A DNA stretch of 64,000 bases from Saccharospirillaceae bacterium (GTDB lineage Bacteria; Pseudomonadota; Gammaproteobacteria; Pseudomonadales; Oceanobacteraceae), in NCBI GenBank assembly GCA_021208685.1, contig JAJOJJ010000017.1, forward strand, positions 1 through 64,000. Direction: 5' to 3'. Positions 47,460-56,164 of this stretch are shown one piece after another; position 1 is the first letter of the stretch, and every line of letters begins with the position of its first letter. A program made the position numbers and the translations under genes. The notes under the pieces are model-generated. The model was given only the letters and a program-made list of their open reading frames with translations. It had not been told where the DNA came from and did no database searches.

Positions 47460-47481
47460 ATCAACTAATGAGGATGATTTC

Positions 47482-47697
47482 ATGTCACAAACTTACTTAA
47501 CCACAGAAGAACTGGCTGATCGTATCAAGTACGACCCACGCACCATCCGCAACCAACTGAAAGACTCTGTACTACTGGAGGGCATTCACTACTTCCGCCC
47601 GTTCGGCGGCCGCAAGATTCTGTACGTTTGGGAGAAGATTGAAGCGGATATGTTCCGGGCTCCCAGCATCGACACGCTGATGACTGGTCTGCGTTAA
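47482..47697 (+). CDS. Excisionase/AlpA-like protein (module 2)
   Basis: 71 residues, starting MSQTYLTTEELADRIKYDPRTI, and close to the module-1 copy over its whole length; most differences are in the last ten residues. The same DNA-bending, excision-directing role is inferred. It stands 10 bp before the integrase in the same orientation. Confidence 0.8.
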   Translation: MSQTYLTTEELADRIKYDPRTIRNQLKDSVLLEGIHYFRPFGGRKILYVWEKIEADMFRAPSIDTLMTGLR

Positions 47698-47707
47698 GGA
47701 GGCTGCT

Positions 47708-48928
47708 ATGGCTAGCATCAGTGCTCGAACCGGCAAGCTGTACTTTGACTTCCGTTATAAGGGTGAGCGCTGCCGTGAATACACCAAACTGGAAGATAAC
47801 CTGCCGAATCGCCGACGCATGGAGAAAATCCTGCAACGTATTGAGGCAGAAATAACCCTCGGAACCTTCGTGTACCGGGATTATTTCCCCGACAGCCCCA
47901 AGGCAGAGGTCTTCGATCACCTGGATAGCCGCGTTACTGCCGCCCGGCTGTCACCGTACCAGCCCACATCGGATATGCCGACATTCAAGGAGTTCACTGA
48001 AGTCTGGTTGAGCGATATGTCGGTGGAGTGGCGCGAGAGCCATAAGAAGACGGTGATGATTAACCTGAATTCCTACATCTTGCCCGCCTTTGGGGAGAAA
48101 AGGATCAGCGACATCACCAAGGCCGACATACTGAATTTCCGTTCAAACCTCGCCAAAGACCCGAAACGGAAATCCAGCCCACTGAAGGCCGCCACCATCA
48201 ACAAGATCATGACCCCGTTGAGGATGATTATGAATGAAGCCGCTGATCGTTATGAGTTTAACTCGCCGTACCGTGGGATTAAATCGCTGAAGAAACAGAA
48301 GATCGACGTTGAGCCGTTCTCGCTGGATGAAGTGCGGCTGATCCTGGCCAATGTGCGTGAGGATTACCGTCCGTATTACACCATTCGCTTCTTCACCGGT
48401 ATGCGTACCGGTGAGATTGATGGCCTGCAATGGCAGTACGTGGATATGGAACGCCGCCTGATTTTAGTGCGTGAAACCGTCGTGGATGGTGCGATTGAGT
48501 ACACCAAAACCGATGGTTCACAGCGCGATATCCACATGTCGCAACCCGTTTACGATGCCTTTCTGCAGCAACGGGCTTATACATTCGGCCAGAAGTTTGT
48601 GTTTGGTAGTCGCAACGATACGCCGATTTCACACAACAACGTCACCCAACGCGTCTGGTATCCGTTGTTGCGCTACCTGGGGTTGAAGGAACGTCGCCCG
48701 TATCAGACCCGCCACACCGCCGCGACGCTGTGGCTGGCCGCCGGTGAAAGCCCGGAATGGATTGCGCGCCAGATGGGGCACACTACCACGGAGATGCTGT
48801 TCCGGGTGTATTCCCGTTATGTGCCGAACCTGACCCGTCAGGATGGCTCAGCGTTTGACCGATTGCTGCATGAAAACTATCTGACGGATATACAGCAACA
48901 ACGAATCGGCACACAGGGGGATAAGTGA
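47708..48928 (+). CDS. Tyrosine recombinase/integrase (module 2)
   Basis: 406 residues with complete catalytic residues: Arg in GMRTGEIDGL, YQTRHTAATLW, RQMGHTTTEML and the Tyr in RVYSRYVPNL. From about residue 100 it is nearly identical to the integrase at 16613-17836; the first 100 residues differ at about a third of positions. It lies in the opposite orientation, so the two modules form a long inverted repeat around the island. The stop overlaps the next small ORF. Confidence 0.93.
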   Translation: MASISARTGKLYFDFRYKGERCREYTKLEDNLPNRRRMEKILQRIEAEITLGTFVYRDYFPDSPKAEVFDHLDSRVTAARLSPYQPTSDMPTFKEFTEVWLSDMSVEWRESHKKTVMINLNSYILPAFGEKRISDITKADILNFRSNLAKDPKRKSSPLKAATINKIMTPLRMIMNEAADRYEFNSPYRGIKSLKKQKIDVEPFSLDEVRLILANVREDYRPYYTIRFFTGMRTGEIDGLQWQYVDMERRLILVRETVVDGAIEYTKTDGSQRDIHMSQPVYDAFLQQRAYTFGQKFVFGSRNDTPISHNNVTQRVWYPLLRYLGLKERRPYQTRHTAATLWLAAGESPEWIARQMGHTTTEMLFRVYSRYVPNLTRQDGSAFDRLLHENYLTDIQQQRIGTQGDK

Positions 48929-49194
48929 TGGTTCCTCTCTACTACGATCGCGTGCAAAGCATTTTGGTTAGCAAAAGGGCCCACGGAATTGCAGATTGGT
49001 TGATCCATCAGTATGAAATCCAGCCAGGCTTTGGTCTGGCCTACTACCTGAAGGTATCCCGAAACCTAAATAACCATGACGCAGTTCGCTTGTGGGTTCA
49101 GCTTCAGATTCGTACTCGACCGCCGGTATTTCAGACGCTGGGTGATCTCAGAAAAGCCTTTGCAGAGATGCTGCCGGTCAATGATGTTGCATAA
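48928..49194 (+). CDS. Small conserved protein coupled to the integrase (module 2)
   Basis: 88 residues from ATG 48928, which overlaps the integrase TGA by one base. It shares the GIADWLIHQYEIQPGFGLA and TLGDLRKAFAEM blocks with the ORF at 16350-16616. Function unknown; see that entry. A hairpin-like sequence follows at 49203-49222. Confidence 0.7.
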   Translation: MVPLYYDRVQSILVSKRAHGIADWLIHQYEIQPGFGLAYYLKVSRNLNNHDAVRLWVQLQIRTRPPVFQTLGDLRKAFAEMLPVNDVA

Positions 49195-49340
49195 TCTATG
49201 GAAGAACGACAGGGATGTTGCTCGCCACCTAAAAGTACAATGACGGGAAAGTCTCATGTCAGAAACCTGGTTGGACACACTGACAGGATCGTTACATGAT
49301 TCACACAGCTTAACCCTGTCGTCACATGGAGTTCGTTATT

Positions 49341-49760
49341 ATGGCCGCTACTGATAAAACCCCAGGACACATCGCTCAGTCAGATTTGCTCCAGAACAAA
49401 GACGGTATGGCGACTGCTGTGAAGATCGCCAGCCGCATCATCCAGCAATGGGATGCATCACCTGAGCAGTTCGAACGGATATTAAACCTGCCATCTAACA
49501 CCCGTCAGTCGATTGTTGAGGGCGAGGTGGCCGAGCTGCTGCTTACGCCCGATCAGTTGCATCGGGTCGCCATCATCACAGATATGCACGCCAGCCTGCG
49601 TACTTTGTTCATGAACCCAGAAAATGTGAAGGGGTTTATGACCATGCCAAATAATAACGAGCCCTTTGCCGGCAGGGCGCCGCTAGATCTGATTGCAAGT
49701 GGTGATATCGGAGAATTGATTCGGGTACAGGGGCATCTGGCGGGGATGGTATTGCGTTGA
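49341..49760 (+). CDS. ParS/MbcA/Xre-type antitoxin-like protein, apparently without a toxin
   Basis: 139 residues from ATG 49341. The C-terminal part ALFMNPEN-like helices, FMTMPNNNEPFAGRAPLDLIASGDIGELIRVQGHLAGM, is the usual DUF2384 (MbcA/ParS) domain that normally pairs with a RES-domain toxin. I see no RES toxin next to it; downstream is a non-coding 180 bp and then an unrelated regulator on the other strand. It may be an orphan regulator. Confidence 0.65.
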   Translation: MAATDKTPGHIAQSDLLQNKDGMATAVKIASRIIQQWDASPEQFERILNLPSNTRQSIVEGEVAELLLTPDQLHRVAIITDMHASLRTLFMNPENVKGFMTMPNNNEPFAGRAPLDLIASGDIGELIRVQGHLAGMVLR

Positions 49761-49942
49761 CAGTCTTTGGCCTGTCAGGATTTAAATAAGGGGTCGTAGT
49801 GGTCTTGTTGCTCAACGGGACTGGGGCGGTTACTCACATGACATTAAAATTGGAGGCATCGGGTAATACTCAACACAACTCAAATTCAAAGACTGAACTG
49901 AACCATCTTGCTTTTATTGATGTTATATATTCAGCAGCATAC

Positions 49943-50170
49943 TCAGTTGGTCGGAACCACTTCTTTGAATAGCTCGCCCACATCGACCCTGAGGCAGTTG
50001 GCGAGAAACAAAACTTCAGAATCAGTCACTCTTCGTACCTGCGACTCAATCTTAGCCAGAGTCGCACGACTGATATCCCACCCCTGCACATTGCAGCGTG
50101 CAACAAACTGCTCTTGAGTCAGCTTCTGAAGTTCACGAATCTGACGGACTCTTGGGCCTACCATGTTCAT
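49943..50170 (-). CDS. XRE-family regulator
   Basis: 75 residues. The helix-turn-helix is VRQIRELQKLTQEQFVARCNVQG and RATLAKIESQVRRVTDSEVLFLANCLRVDVGELFKEV. It faces two palindromic sites (50178-50193, 50224-50239), so autoregulation is likely. The neighbouring gene on the right is a lipoprotein on the other strand. Confidence 0.8.
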   Translation of the reverse strand: MNMVGPRVRQIRELQKLTQEQFVARCNVQGWDISRATLAKIESQVRRVTDSEVLFLANCLRVDVGELFKEVVPTN

Positions 50171-50177
50171 CTATTTT

Positions 50178-50239
50178 GCTCCGAAATCGGAGCTTGATTC
50201 TGGCAAGCATATCCCTTAAATTTGCTCCGATAGCGGAGC
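50178..50239. promoter_or_regulatory. Two GCTCCGA palindromes upstream of the XRE gene
   Basis: GCTCCGAAATCGGAGC (50178-50193) and GCTCCGATAGCGGAGC (50224-50239) are 46 bp apart, center to center, and begin 8 bp before the XRE start codon. Their symmetry and distance fit an autorepressor site pair. Confidence 0.6.
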
Positions 50240-50354
50240 AGTCATGTTTTTCTTTTCTTGCTCAGAGTGCAGGGAAAGATACGTTCTGCTGGTCGGAGAT
50301 GCGGAATTAAGCAACATGCTGTTGCTTAATTATGGATTTTTAAAGGATTACTTC

Positions 50355-50711
50355 ATGAAAAAACTGATCGTCGCAGCACTTGCTGTCGTCTTAGCGGCCT
50401 GTACGGCTGTTCAATCTGGCACACAAGTGTCAGCGGATACCGTCAAATCATTTGAAAAGGGCGTGACGACAAGCGCACAAGTACGCGCAGCTCTGGGAGA
50501 TCCCATGAATGTTCATCAGAATGGTGACGGTACAGAGTTATGGACTTACTACCACACTGAAACCAAAACCAATGGTGCTGAGTATATTCCGATTGCCGGA
50601 CTGTTCATGACCGAAGCCAAGACCAAGTCTACTACTGCTCAAATGTCTTTCTCTGCAGAAGGCATATTGCAGGACGTTAACTACTCAGAGTCTAACTTCA
50701 ATACGAAGTAA
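50355..50711 (+). CDS. Small lipoprotein, BamE-like fold
   Basis: 118 residues. MKKLIVAALAVVLAAC is a lipoprotein signal with lipobox VLAAC. The rest, with FEKGVTTSAQVRAALGDPMNVHQNGDGTELW, follows the pattern of BamE/SmpA-OmlA-type small outer membrane lipoproteins. ATG 50355 is chosen because the longer frame to 50244 has no signal. Function unknown. Confidence 0.7.
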   Translation: MKKLIVAALAVVLAACTAVQSGTQVSADTVKSFEKGVTTSAQVRAALGDPMNVHQNGDGTELWTYYHTETKTNGAEYIPIAGLFMTEAKTKSTTAQMSFSAEGILQDVNYSESNFNTK

Positions 50712-50920
50712 ACAGCTTCGCGTGCTGGTTAATTGAGGATGCTGGTAATTTAGCTAACGATACTTTCTTCGACGTTATTATCCAGCATCCCGAACCAATA
50801 ATTCCGGTCAGATTCCAGCACATAAATGGTCAATTACAGATCGGCATCCTATCGGACTTTATGGGCTATTAGCTCACTGCCGATCCAATTTTTTCTGCGT
50901 ATAAATTTGGGGTAGGTTAT

Positions 50921-51271
50921 ATGAGACCTGTAACAGAGAAACATTCCGGCAGATGTGGTCATTGCAAAACTGCGGTACCGATCGATGCAACTGTTTGCAC
51001 GGGTTGTGGTGCTGTATGGGGGCTATCAAATAATTTGAGCCGGGAAGAAACTTATGATGCCGCTATAGGGGCTTATAATTTTTTAAAATATCTTGTCATC
51101 ATAGTTACCTTAGTGAATGCAATCATCATACTAATGGGTGGATACAAATGGTTGATTTTTTCAATCCCACTAAATTTATTCTCCCTACCAGCTTTTCTTT
51201 CTTACTATTTGGCAATTAGGGCAAGTAAGAATGGAAAGGTTCTCTGGTACCGCATGTTAAAACAAAACTGA
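50921..51271 (+). CDS. Zinc-ribbon membrane protein
   Basis: 116 residues. Two CxxC pairs (GRCGHCKT and VCTGCGAV) at the N-terminus form a zinc ribbon; two hydrophobic segments follow (LVIIVTLVNAIIILMGG and the leucine-rich IFSIPLNLFSLPAFLSYYL). It has no recognised partner. The 209 bp before it carry nothing I can support. Confidence 0.55.
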   Translation: MRPVTEKHSGRCGHCKTAVPIDATVCTGCGAVWGLSNNLSREETYDAAIGAYNFLKYLVIIVTLVNAIIILMGGYKWLIFSIPLNLFSLPAFLSYYLAIRASKNGKVLWYRMLKQN

Positions 51272-51388
51272 CTTTCTGTTTCCATGAGCCATCTGCAATA
51301 GCCCTGTTAATTTCAACTCGACTATTGCCTTTATTCCGTATCGATAAACCTAATAGCCAACGCTTATCGTCGAGCTGTGGAGAAGCAC

Positions 51389-52654
51389 CTAACCCCCCGG
51401 CAGCTGCCTCCAATCCGTCGTATAGCTCGGCGACAGATGATTCCGGTTCATCGACCAGGCCTTTCCGGTGCCCTGGCTGGCGAAGAACACTTTCCCTCTC
51501 TGCTGTTGATTAATGCGGTCGACCACCTGCATTAATCTTGCGCTGTTCGGGCTGATCACCTGCTGGGTAAATAGATCCGGCTGCATGACGCCCCGGTTGT
51601 AAAATTCGCTGAGGGTGATGCCCGCTTTGGCATAGCGGTAGCCGTCTTTCCAGATGGCTTGTAGCAAGCGCCCGGCGGCATGCAGTAAAACCCGCGTATC
51701 GTCGGTGGGGTAATCCAACCGCAGGCTGGCGCTGTTGCTGTAGCGCGGGTCGTTGGGGTTAAACAACCCGGTGCGGATATAAACGCTGATCAGTTGGCAC
51801 TGCTGCTGTTCATGGCGCAGTTTTTCGGCCGCACGGGCGACGTAGCTGCTGATGGCTTCCTGCATTTCTGTGTAGCGGGTTACCCGCTGACCAAAACTGC
51901 GGCTGCACAAAATCTGCTGCTTGGTCGGGGTTATATCTTCCAGCGCCAGGCAGCTTTCGCCGTTCAGCTCGCGCACGGTGCGCTCCAGCACCACCGAGAA
52001 CTTCTGCCGGATGTCTTTCGGGTTTTGCTCGGCCAGCGCCAGTGCGGTGGTAATACCCATGGCGTTCAGCCGCCCGCTGAGTTTGCGTCCCACGCCCCAG
52101 ACTTCGCTCACTGGCATCAGGCTCAGTAATTTCCTCTGCCGGGCCGGGTCGGTTAAATCGACCACGCCACGAGTTGCTGGGTATTGCTTGGCGGCATGGT
52201 TCGCCAGTTTGGCCAAGGTTTTAGTCGGTGCGATCCCCACGCACACGGTCATGCCAATGTGTTGTTGTATTGTCGCCCGAACCTGCAGACCGAATTCAGT
52301 CAGATCCACGGCATTAGCCACACCGGTTAAATCCAGAAAGGCTTCATCAATGGAGTACACCTCCACCGCCGGTGCCAGCGCTTCGAGGGTTTGCATCACC
52401 CGGTTGGAAATGTCGCCGTACAGCGCGTAGTTGGAGGAGAACACCTGCACGGCGTGTTGCTGTATCTGCTCCTGAATTTTGTGCACCGGTACGCCCATTT
52501 TAATGCCGAGGGCTTTGGCTTCCTTGGAGCGAGCCACCACACAGCCGTCGTTGTTCGACAGCACCACCACGGGCGTATGGCGCAGATCTGGCCGGAACAG
52601 CTTTTCGCAGCTGGCGTAGAAGTTGTTGCAGTCGACCAGAGCGAATACCGTCAC
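51389..52654 (-). CDS. umuC: UmuC, DNA polymerase V catalytic subunit
   Basis: 421 residues. The Y-family polymerase core is clear: FALVDCNNFYASCEKLFRPDL, VVLSNNDGCVVARS, YSIDEAFLDLTG (the catalytic Asp-Glu) and GVGRKLSGRLNAMG. It performs error-prone translesion synthesis with UmuD'. It overlaps umuD by 4 nt and shares its SOS promoter. Confidence 0.95.
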   Translation of the reverse strand: MTVFALVDCNNFYASCEKLFRPDLRHTPVVVLSNNDGCVVARSKEAKALGIKMGVPVHKIQEQIQQHAVQVFSSNYALYGDISNRVMQTLEALAPAVEVYSIDEAFLDLTGVANAVDLTEFGLQVRATIQQHIGMTVCVGIAPTKTLAKLANHAAKQYPATRGVVDLTDPARQRKLLSLMPVSEVWGVGRKLSGRLNAMGITTALALAEQNPKDIRQKFSVVLERTVRELNGESCLALEDITPTKQQILCSRSFGQRVTRYTEMQEAISSYVARAAEKLRHEQQQCQLISVYIRTGLFNPNDPRYSNSASLRLDYPTDDTRVLLHAAGRLLQAIWKDGYRYAKAGITLSEFYNRGVMQPDLFTQQVISPNSARLMQVVDRINQQQRGKVFFASQGTGKAWSMNRNHLSPSYTTDWRQLPGG

Positions 52655-53091
52655 TGGCGCAGGTTCCTGACCACATTGGTTACCACACCAAAAATCTCAA
52701 GCACCATGCCTTCACTGATAACTAATGGCGGATAGGCCGGATTGCAGGCCAACAGCCGCACAGGTTCAGGGCTAAGATGCAGCTGCTTCACCGTCATCTC
52801 CCGCTCCAGGCTGGCAATCACAATGTCGCCATGGCGGGCGGTCAGAGAACGATCCACCACCAGGATGTCGTTCGGGAAGATACCGGCACCGGTCATCGAC
52901 TCTCCTTCCACTCGCACAAAGAACGTAGCCGCCGGATGGCTGATGCACAGCTCATTCAGATCGAGGGTTTGTTCGATGTAGTCCTGCGCTGGCGACGGAA
53001 AGCCAGCTGGCACGCGCTCGGTGTACAACGGCACACGCCAGGCCGCGGTTAGCGGGCCTTCGATGGCGTTGCCTAAAAGGGTAATGCTCAT
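52651..53091 (-). CDS. umuD: UmuD, LexA-like self-cleaving subunit
   Basis: 146 residues. The cleavage site AG-FPSPA lies in RVPAGFPSPAQDY, and FFVRVEGESMTGAG with the catalytic Ser and DIVIASLEREMTVKQL with the catalytic Lys follow the S24 pattern. RecA-stimulated self-cleavage gives UmuD', the active partner of UmuC. A LexA box is just upstream. Confidence 0.95.
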   Translation of the reverse strand: MSITLLGNAIEGPLTAAWRVPLYTERVPAGFPSPAQDYIEQTLDLNELCISHPAATFFVRVEGESMTGAGIFPNDILVVDRSLTARHGDIVIASLEREMTVKQLHLSPEPVRLLACNPAYPPLVISEGMVLEIFGVVTNVVRNLRQ

Positions 53092-53109
53092 TTTGGGAAT
53101 TTCCTGATA

Positions 53110-53125
53110 CTGTATGGATATACAG
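53110..53125. promoter_or_regulatory. LexA (SOS) box of umuDC
   Basis: CTGTATGGATATACAG is a CTG-N10-CAG palindrome 19 bp before the umuD start. It fits the gammaproteobacterial LexA consensus. Confidence 0.88.
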
Positions 53126-53182
53126 GATAAAATCAGGCGCGCAGATCAGCAAGATGGCTGAGGGATCTTACTCAGGAATAAA

Positions 53183-53365
53183 TCATCCGTTTGTAAACCA
53201 GTCAGGTTCGATACGGCCATCCGCATGGCGTACCTCCAGCATGCCAGATCTTGTAACGAACAACTGGAACAGGATGCCAGAGCCTTCCGCAATTTCCTTG
53301 GCAAGTATTCCTGATTGTCGATGCTGGTCGAGGTCTGCAAATAAAGCATCAGAGCACACCCTCAT
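53183..53365 (-). CDS. Small ORF downstream of the AbrB-type antitoxin
   Basis: 60 residues starting 11 nt after the antitoxin stop, ending RHADGRIEPDWFTNG. The position suits a toxin, but the sequence matches neither MazF, Doc nor PIN as I know them. It may be a short unrelated protein or a fragment. Confidence 0.3.
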   Translation of the reverse strand: MRVCSDALFADLDQHRQSGILAKEIAEGSGILFQLFVTRSGMLEVRHADGRIEPDWFTNG

Positions 53366-53376
53366 TGCAGCTTACG

Positions 53377-53631
53377 TCAGAGCTCGCAGCCGGAAACAGG
53401 GGCAGAGTCCCATGCAACCACATCATCAGGCATGGGGGCTGAAGCATCACACTTAGCCAATAAATCTGCCAACTGGTATTGAGTTCGGGTTTCAGCAGGG
53501 CAGAGCACTAATCTGCCATCCACAACAGAGACGTTCAGAGTGTCACCCAGCTGAACGTTCAGCTCTTTGAGCAGGACATCCGGTATTACTACCGCATTCG
53601 AATGGCCAAGGTTACGCAACGTAGTTTTCAT
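53377..53631 (-). CDS. AbrB/MazE-type antitoxin
   Basis: 84 residues from ATG 53631. TTLRNLGHSNAVVIPDVLLKELNVQLGDTLNVSV is a swapped-hairpin AbrB DNA-binding domain. Such proteins repress their own operon and neutralise a partner toxin. The expected downstream toxin is replaced by an unrecognised 60-codon ORF. Confidence 0.75.
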   Translation of the reverse strand: MKTTLRNLGHSNAVVIPDVLLKELNVQLGDTLNVSVVDGRLVLCPAETRTQYQLADLLAKCDASAPMPDDVVAWDSAPVSGCEL

Positions 53632-53670
53632 ATCAGTACCTATCTGCAGCATCCCTGTTATTACTGGCAC

Positions 53671-54215
53671 TGAAACGACAGCTCGTCAATTGCGTTGAAG
53701 GGTTTGATGTCATCAGCAGGGCTTGGGAGGTCGGATTCGATAACAAGTACCGCTATGACACGGGATGCTTACGTCATTAAAGATTTTGATTCGTGCATTT
53801 TATTTTCTTCGTGCCTGATTTCTATTGCGAACGAGCACCTCAGCTCATACGCTCCAGCAAGACTCTTGGTGATGTCACTTATTGCTGTTAGATTTTATCA
53901 ACTACTAATTCAACACGCGCTTGCTTCTCAGTTGGCAGGTGCTCGTTGACGGCTTCCACTGCGCTCAGCAAAAAAGCGATTCTGATCAATGCTTTCAGGC
54001 TGTATCTTCAGAGCCGATAGCTTGTCGTTTCAGCGTGGTCTAGATAGCTTTCCCTGTTTATTGGTCAGGCGGTTCTTATGAATGCGACGAGAGCATGCTG
54101 CGCGGAATTGCCCGGCGGCGTGTCGAAATCCGCGCATGGATGAGACCGAAGCTGACCACCAGACTCACCTGCTATACCCCACCAGCACGCACACCCTCGC
54201 CGGATGAACGGCTAA
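53671..54215. other. Gene-poor boundary stretch
   Basis: No gene is supported here. The only structure I see is an 11-bp inverted repeat, AACGAGCACCT at 53830-53840 with AGGTGCTCGTT at 53937-53947. From about 54070 the composition becomes GC-richer and resembles the following TPP-enzyme gene, so the junction between accessory DNA and backbone probably lies in this stretch. Confidence 0.4.
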
Positions 54216-55872
54216 CTAAGGCGCAATCTTACGCTTGAGCGCCTGAGCTATAGGCTTCGGAAGGCTGGGCAGCGAGCGCAGCAGCCAAGGCAGCATTCGA
54301 CGCTTAACCCCGCTAAGTGTCTCGGGTACCAACGCTTCGATCAGATGCGGTCCTGGTGTGGCCAAGGCATACTCCAGCGCCTTGGTGAAGTCCTCGGCAC
54401 TATCGGTGCGCACTGCGTGCACGCCCATGCCCTGGGCCAGCTGTGCAAAATTCAGGCGGGGCCCATCCAGATCCAGCTGTGAACGTGCCTTATCGCCGCC
54501 ATTGCTTGCCCCTACTCGCTCCAGCTCCACATTGAGTACCGAGTAGCTGGCGTTGTTGAAGATGATACTGACCACATGCAGGTTTTCGCGGGCCATGCTC
54601 CACAGCGCTTGGATGGTGTACATCGCGGTTCCATCGCCAATCAGTGCCACCACCGGTCTGTCCGGGCAGGCCACGGCGGCGCCGACAGCGTTTGGCAGCC
54701 CCTGACCGATGGCTCCCCCCGGTCAGCGTGATCAGATCATGGCGCGGACAACCGGCAGTCATCGCACCGAGCATCAGCCCCGAGGTGATGGCCTCGTCGA
54801 TCAGAATGGCATTTTCCGGCAGCAAATAGCCGACGGCTTTACACACTTTGGGTGCGGTCAGTTTGCCGCGCGGCCGAGCGGGGCGCCCGGGAGCCTGCAG
54901 CTCCGACTGTGCCTGACTGGCGCCTAAGGCTACGACGAGCTTGGCCAGACTAGCCGCTGCATCCTGCTCAGGGGTAGCCAGGTTATGCAACGTGCAGCTA
55001 TCAGGCACCAGATAGCTCGGTTTTCCGGGGTAGGCAAAAAAGGACACTGGTGCCTTGGCGTCGACCAGGATCAGATGCTGAAGTTCGGCCAATTGCACTC
55101 CGGCCATCTCAGCCAGATAGGCAATACGCTCGACCGACGGCAGACCAGCACCACGCGTCAGCCGGGTGGGAAATACTTCGGCCAGCAGCTTGACCCCGGC
55201 CTGCGCAGCAATCCGCGCCGCCGCAAGCAAACTCGGTTCGCGCAGCGCCTGACCACCGAGCAGCAGAGCAGTCTTGCCACCGCTCTGGATGACCTTGGCA
55301 ATACTCTGCACCACAGCATCATCGGCGACCGGAAGAGCGCACTGTGCTGGCATGGCACATGACTGCCCTCCCTCCCCCCATGATACGTCGGCCGGCAGGA
55401 TTAGCGTGGCTACCTGACCCGGTAAGCCTTGGGCGGCACGCACTGCATCCACCGCATCCTGGCTCAGTTGCGCGGTACTACCACAGGTACGCACAAAACC
55501 CGGCGAGACGTTACGCGCAACGGTTTCGATGTCCGACTGCAACTGCGCATCATACTGGGCGTGGTAGAGGGCATGGTCGCCGACAATATTGACCACTGGC
55601 ACCTTACCCTTGCGGGCGTTGTGCAGGTTAGCAAGGCCATTGCCCAAGCCACAGCCTAAGTGCAACAAGGTAGCGGCAGGTTTGTCAGCCATGCGCGCAT
55701 AGCCGTCTGCGGCACCGGTGGCCACGCCTTCGAATAAAGTCAGCACAGCGCGCATGCGCGGCTCGCTGTCCAAGGCGGCAACGAAGTGCATTTCGCTGGT
55801 TCCGGGATTGGTGAAGCAAACCTCGAGGCCAGCATCGGCCAATGTTTGTAGCAGGGTTTGGGCTCCGTTCAT
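54216..55872 (-). pseudogene. TPP-dependent acetolactate synthase-like enzyme, frameshifted
   Basis: Two frames together give a 550-residue thiamine-diphosphate enzyme. The N-terminal part opens NGAQTLLQTLADAGLEVCFTNPGTSEMHFVA and has the cofactor-activating Glu in LTLFEGVATGAADGYAR. The C-terminal part has GDGTAMYTIQALW and VSIIFNN, the TPP-binding GDG...NN. The frame changes at a run of six C (54715-54720): ITLTGG continues in the other frame as AIGQGLPNAVGAAVACP. It resembles benzoylformate decarboxylase/IlvB-like proteins. As written it is interrupted; an error or slippage in the run is possible. Confidence 0.85.
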
Positions 55873-56164
55873 GGGCGCTCCTTTGAGGTGACCAGATAAC
55901 TAGGGGTGTTGTTGGTGCAAAGCGGTTAACGCCAGCCAGTGCGATGAGATAGGCGCGTACCAGCAGCACTGAATGATGTTCAATGAGCGAAGCACCTTTG
56001 CTCTTTCACGCCGTACCACGGGCAGCCCCTCGCGATGCTGCTGGCTGCAGTTGCAGTGCTGGATGAAAGCGACACGCTGTGCGTCAAAACAACTGTGCAG
56101 AGCTGTAGGGATATGCTCGGAGAGGTGTTCGGCATTGCTATGGATGGATAAATCCTTAACTGTG

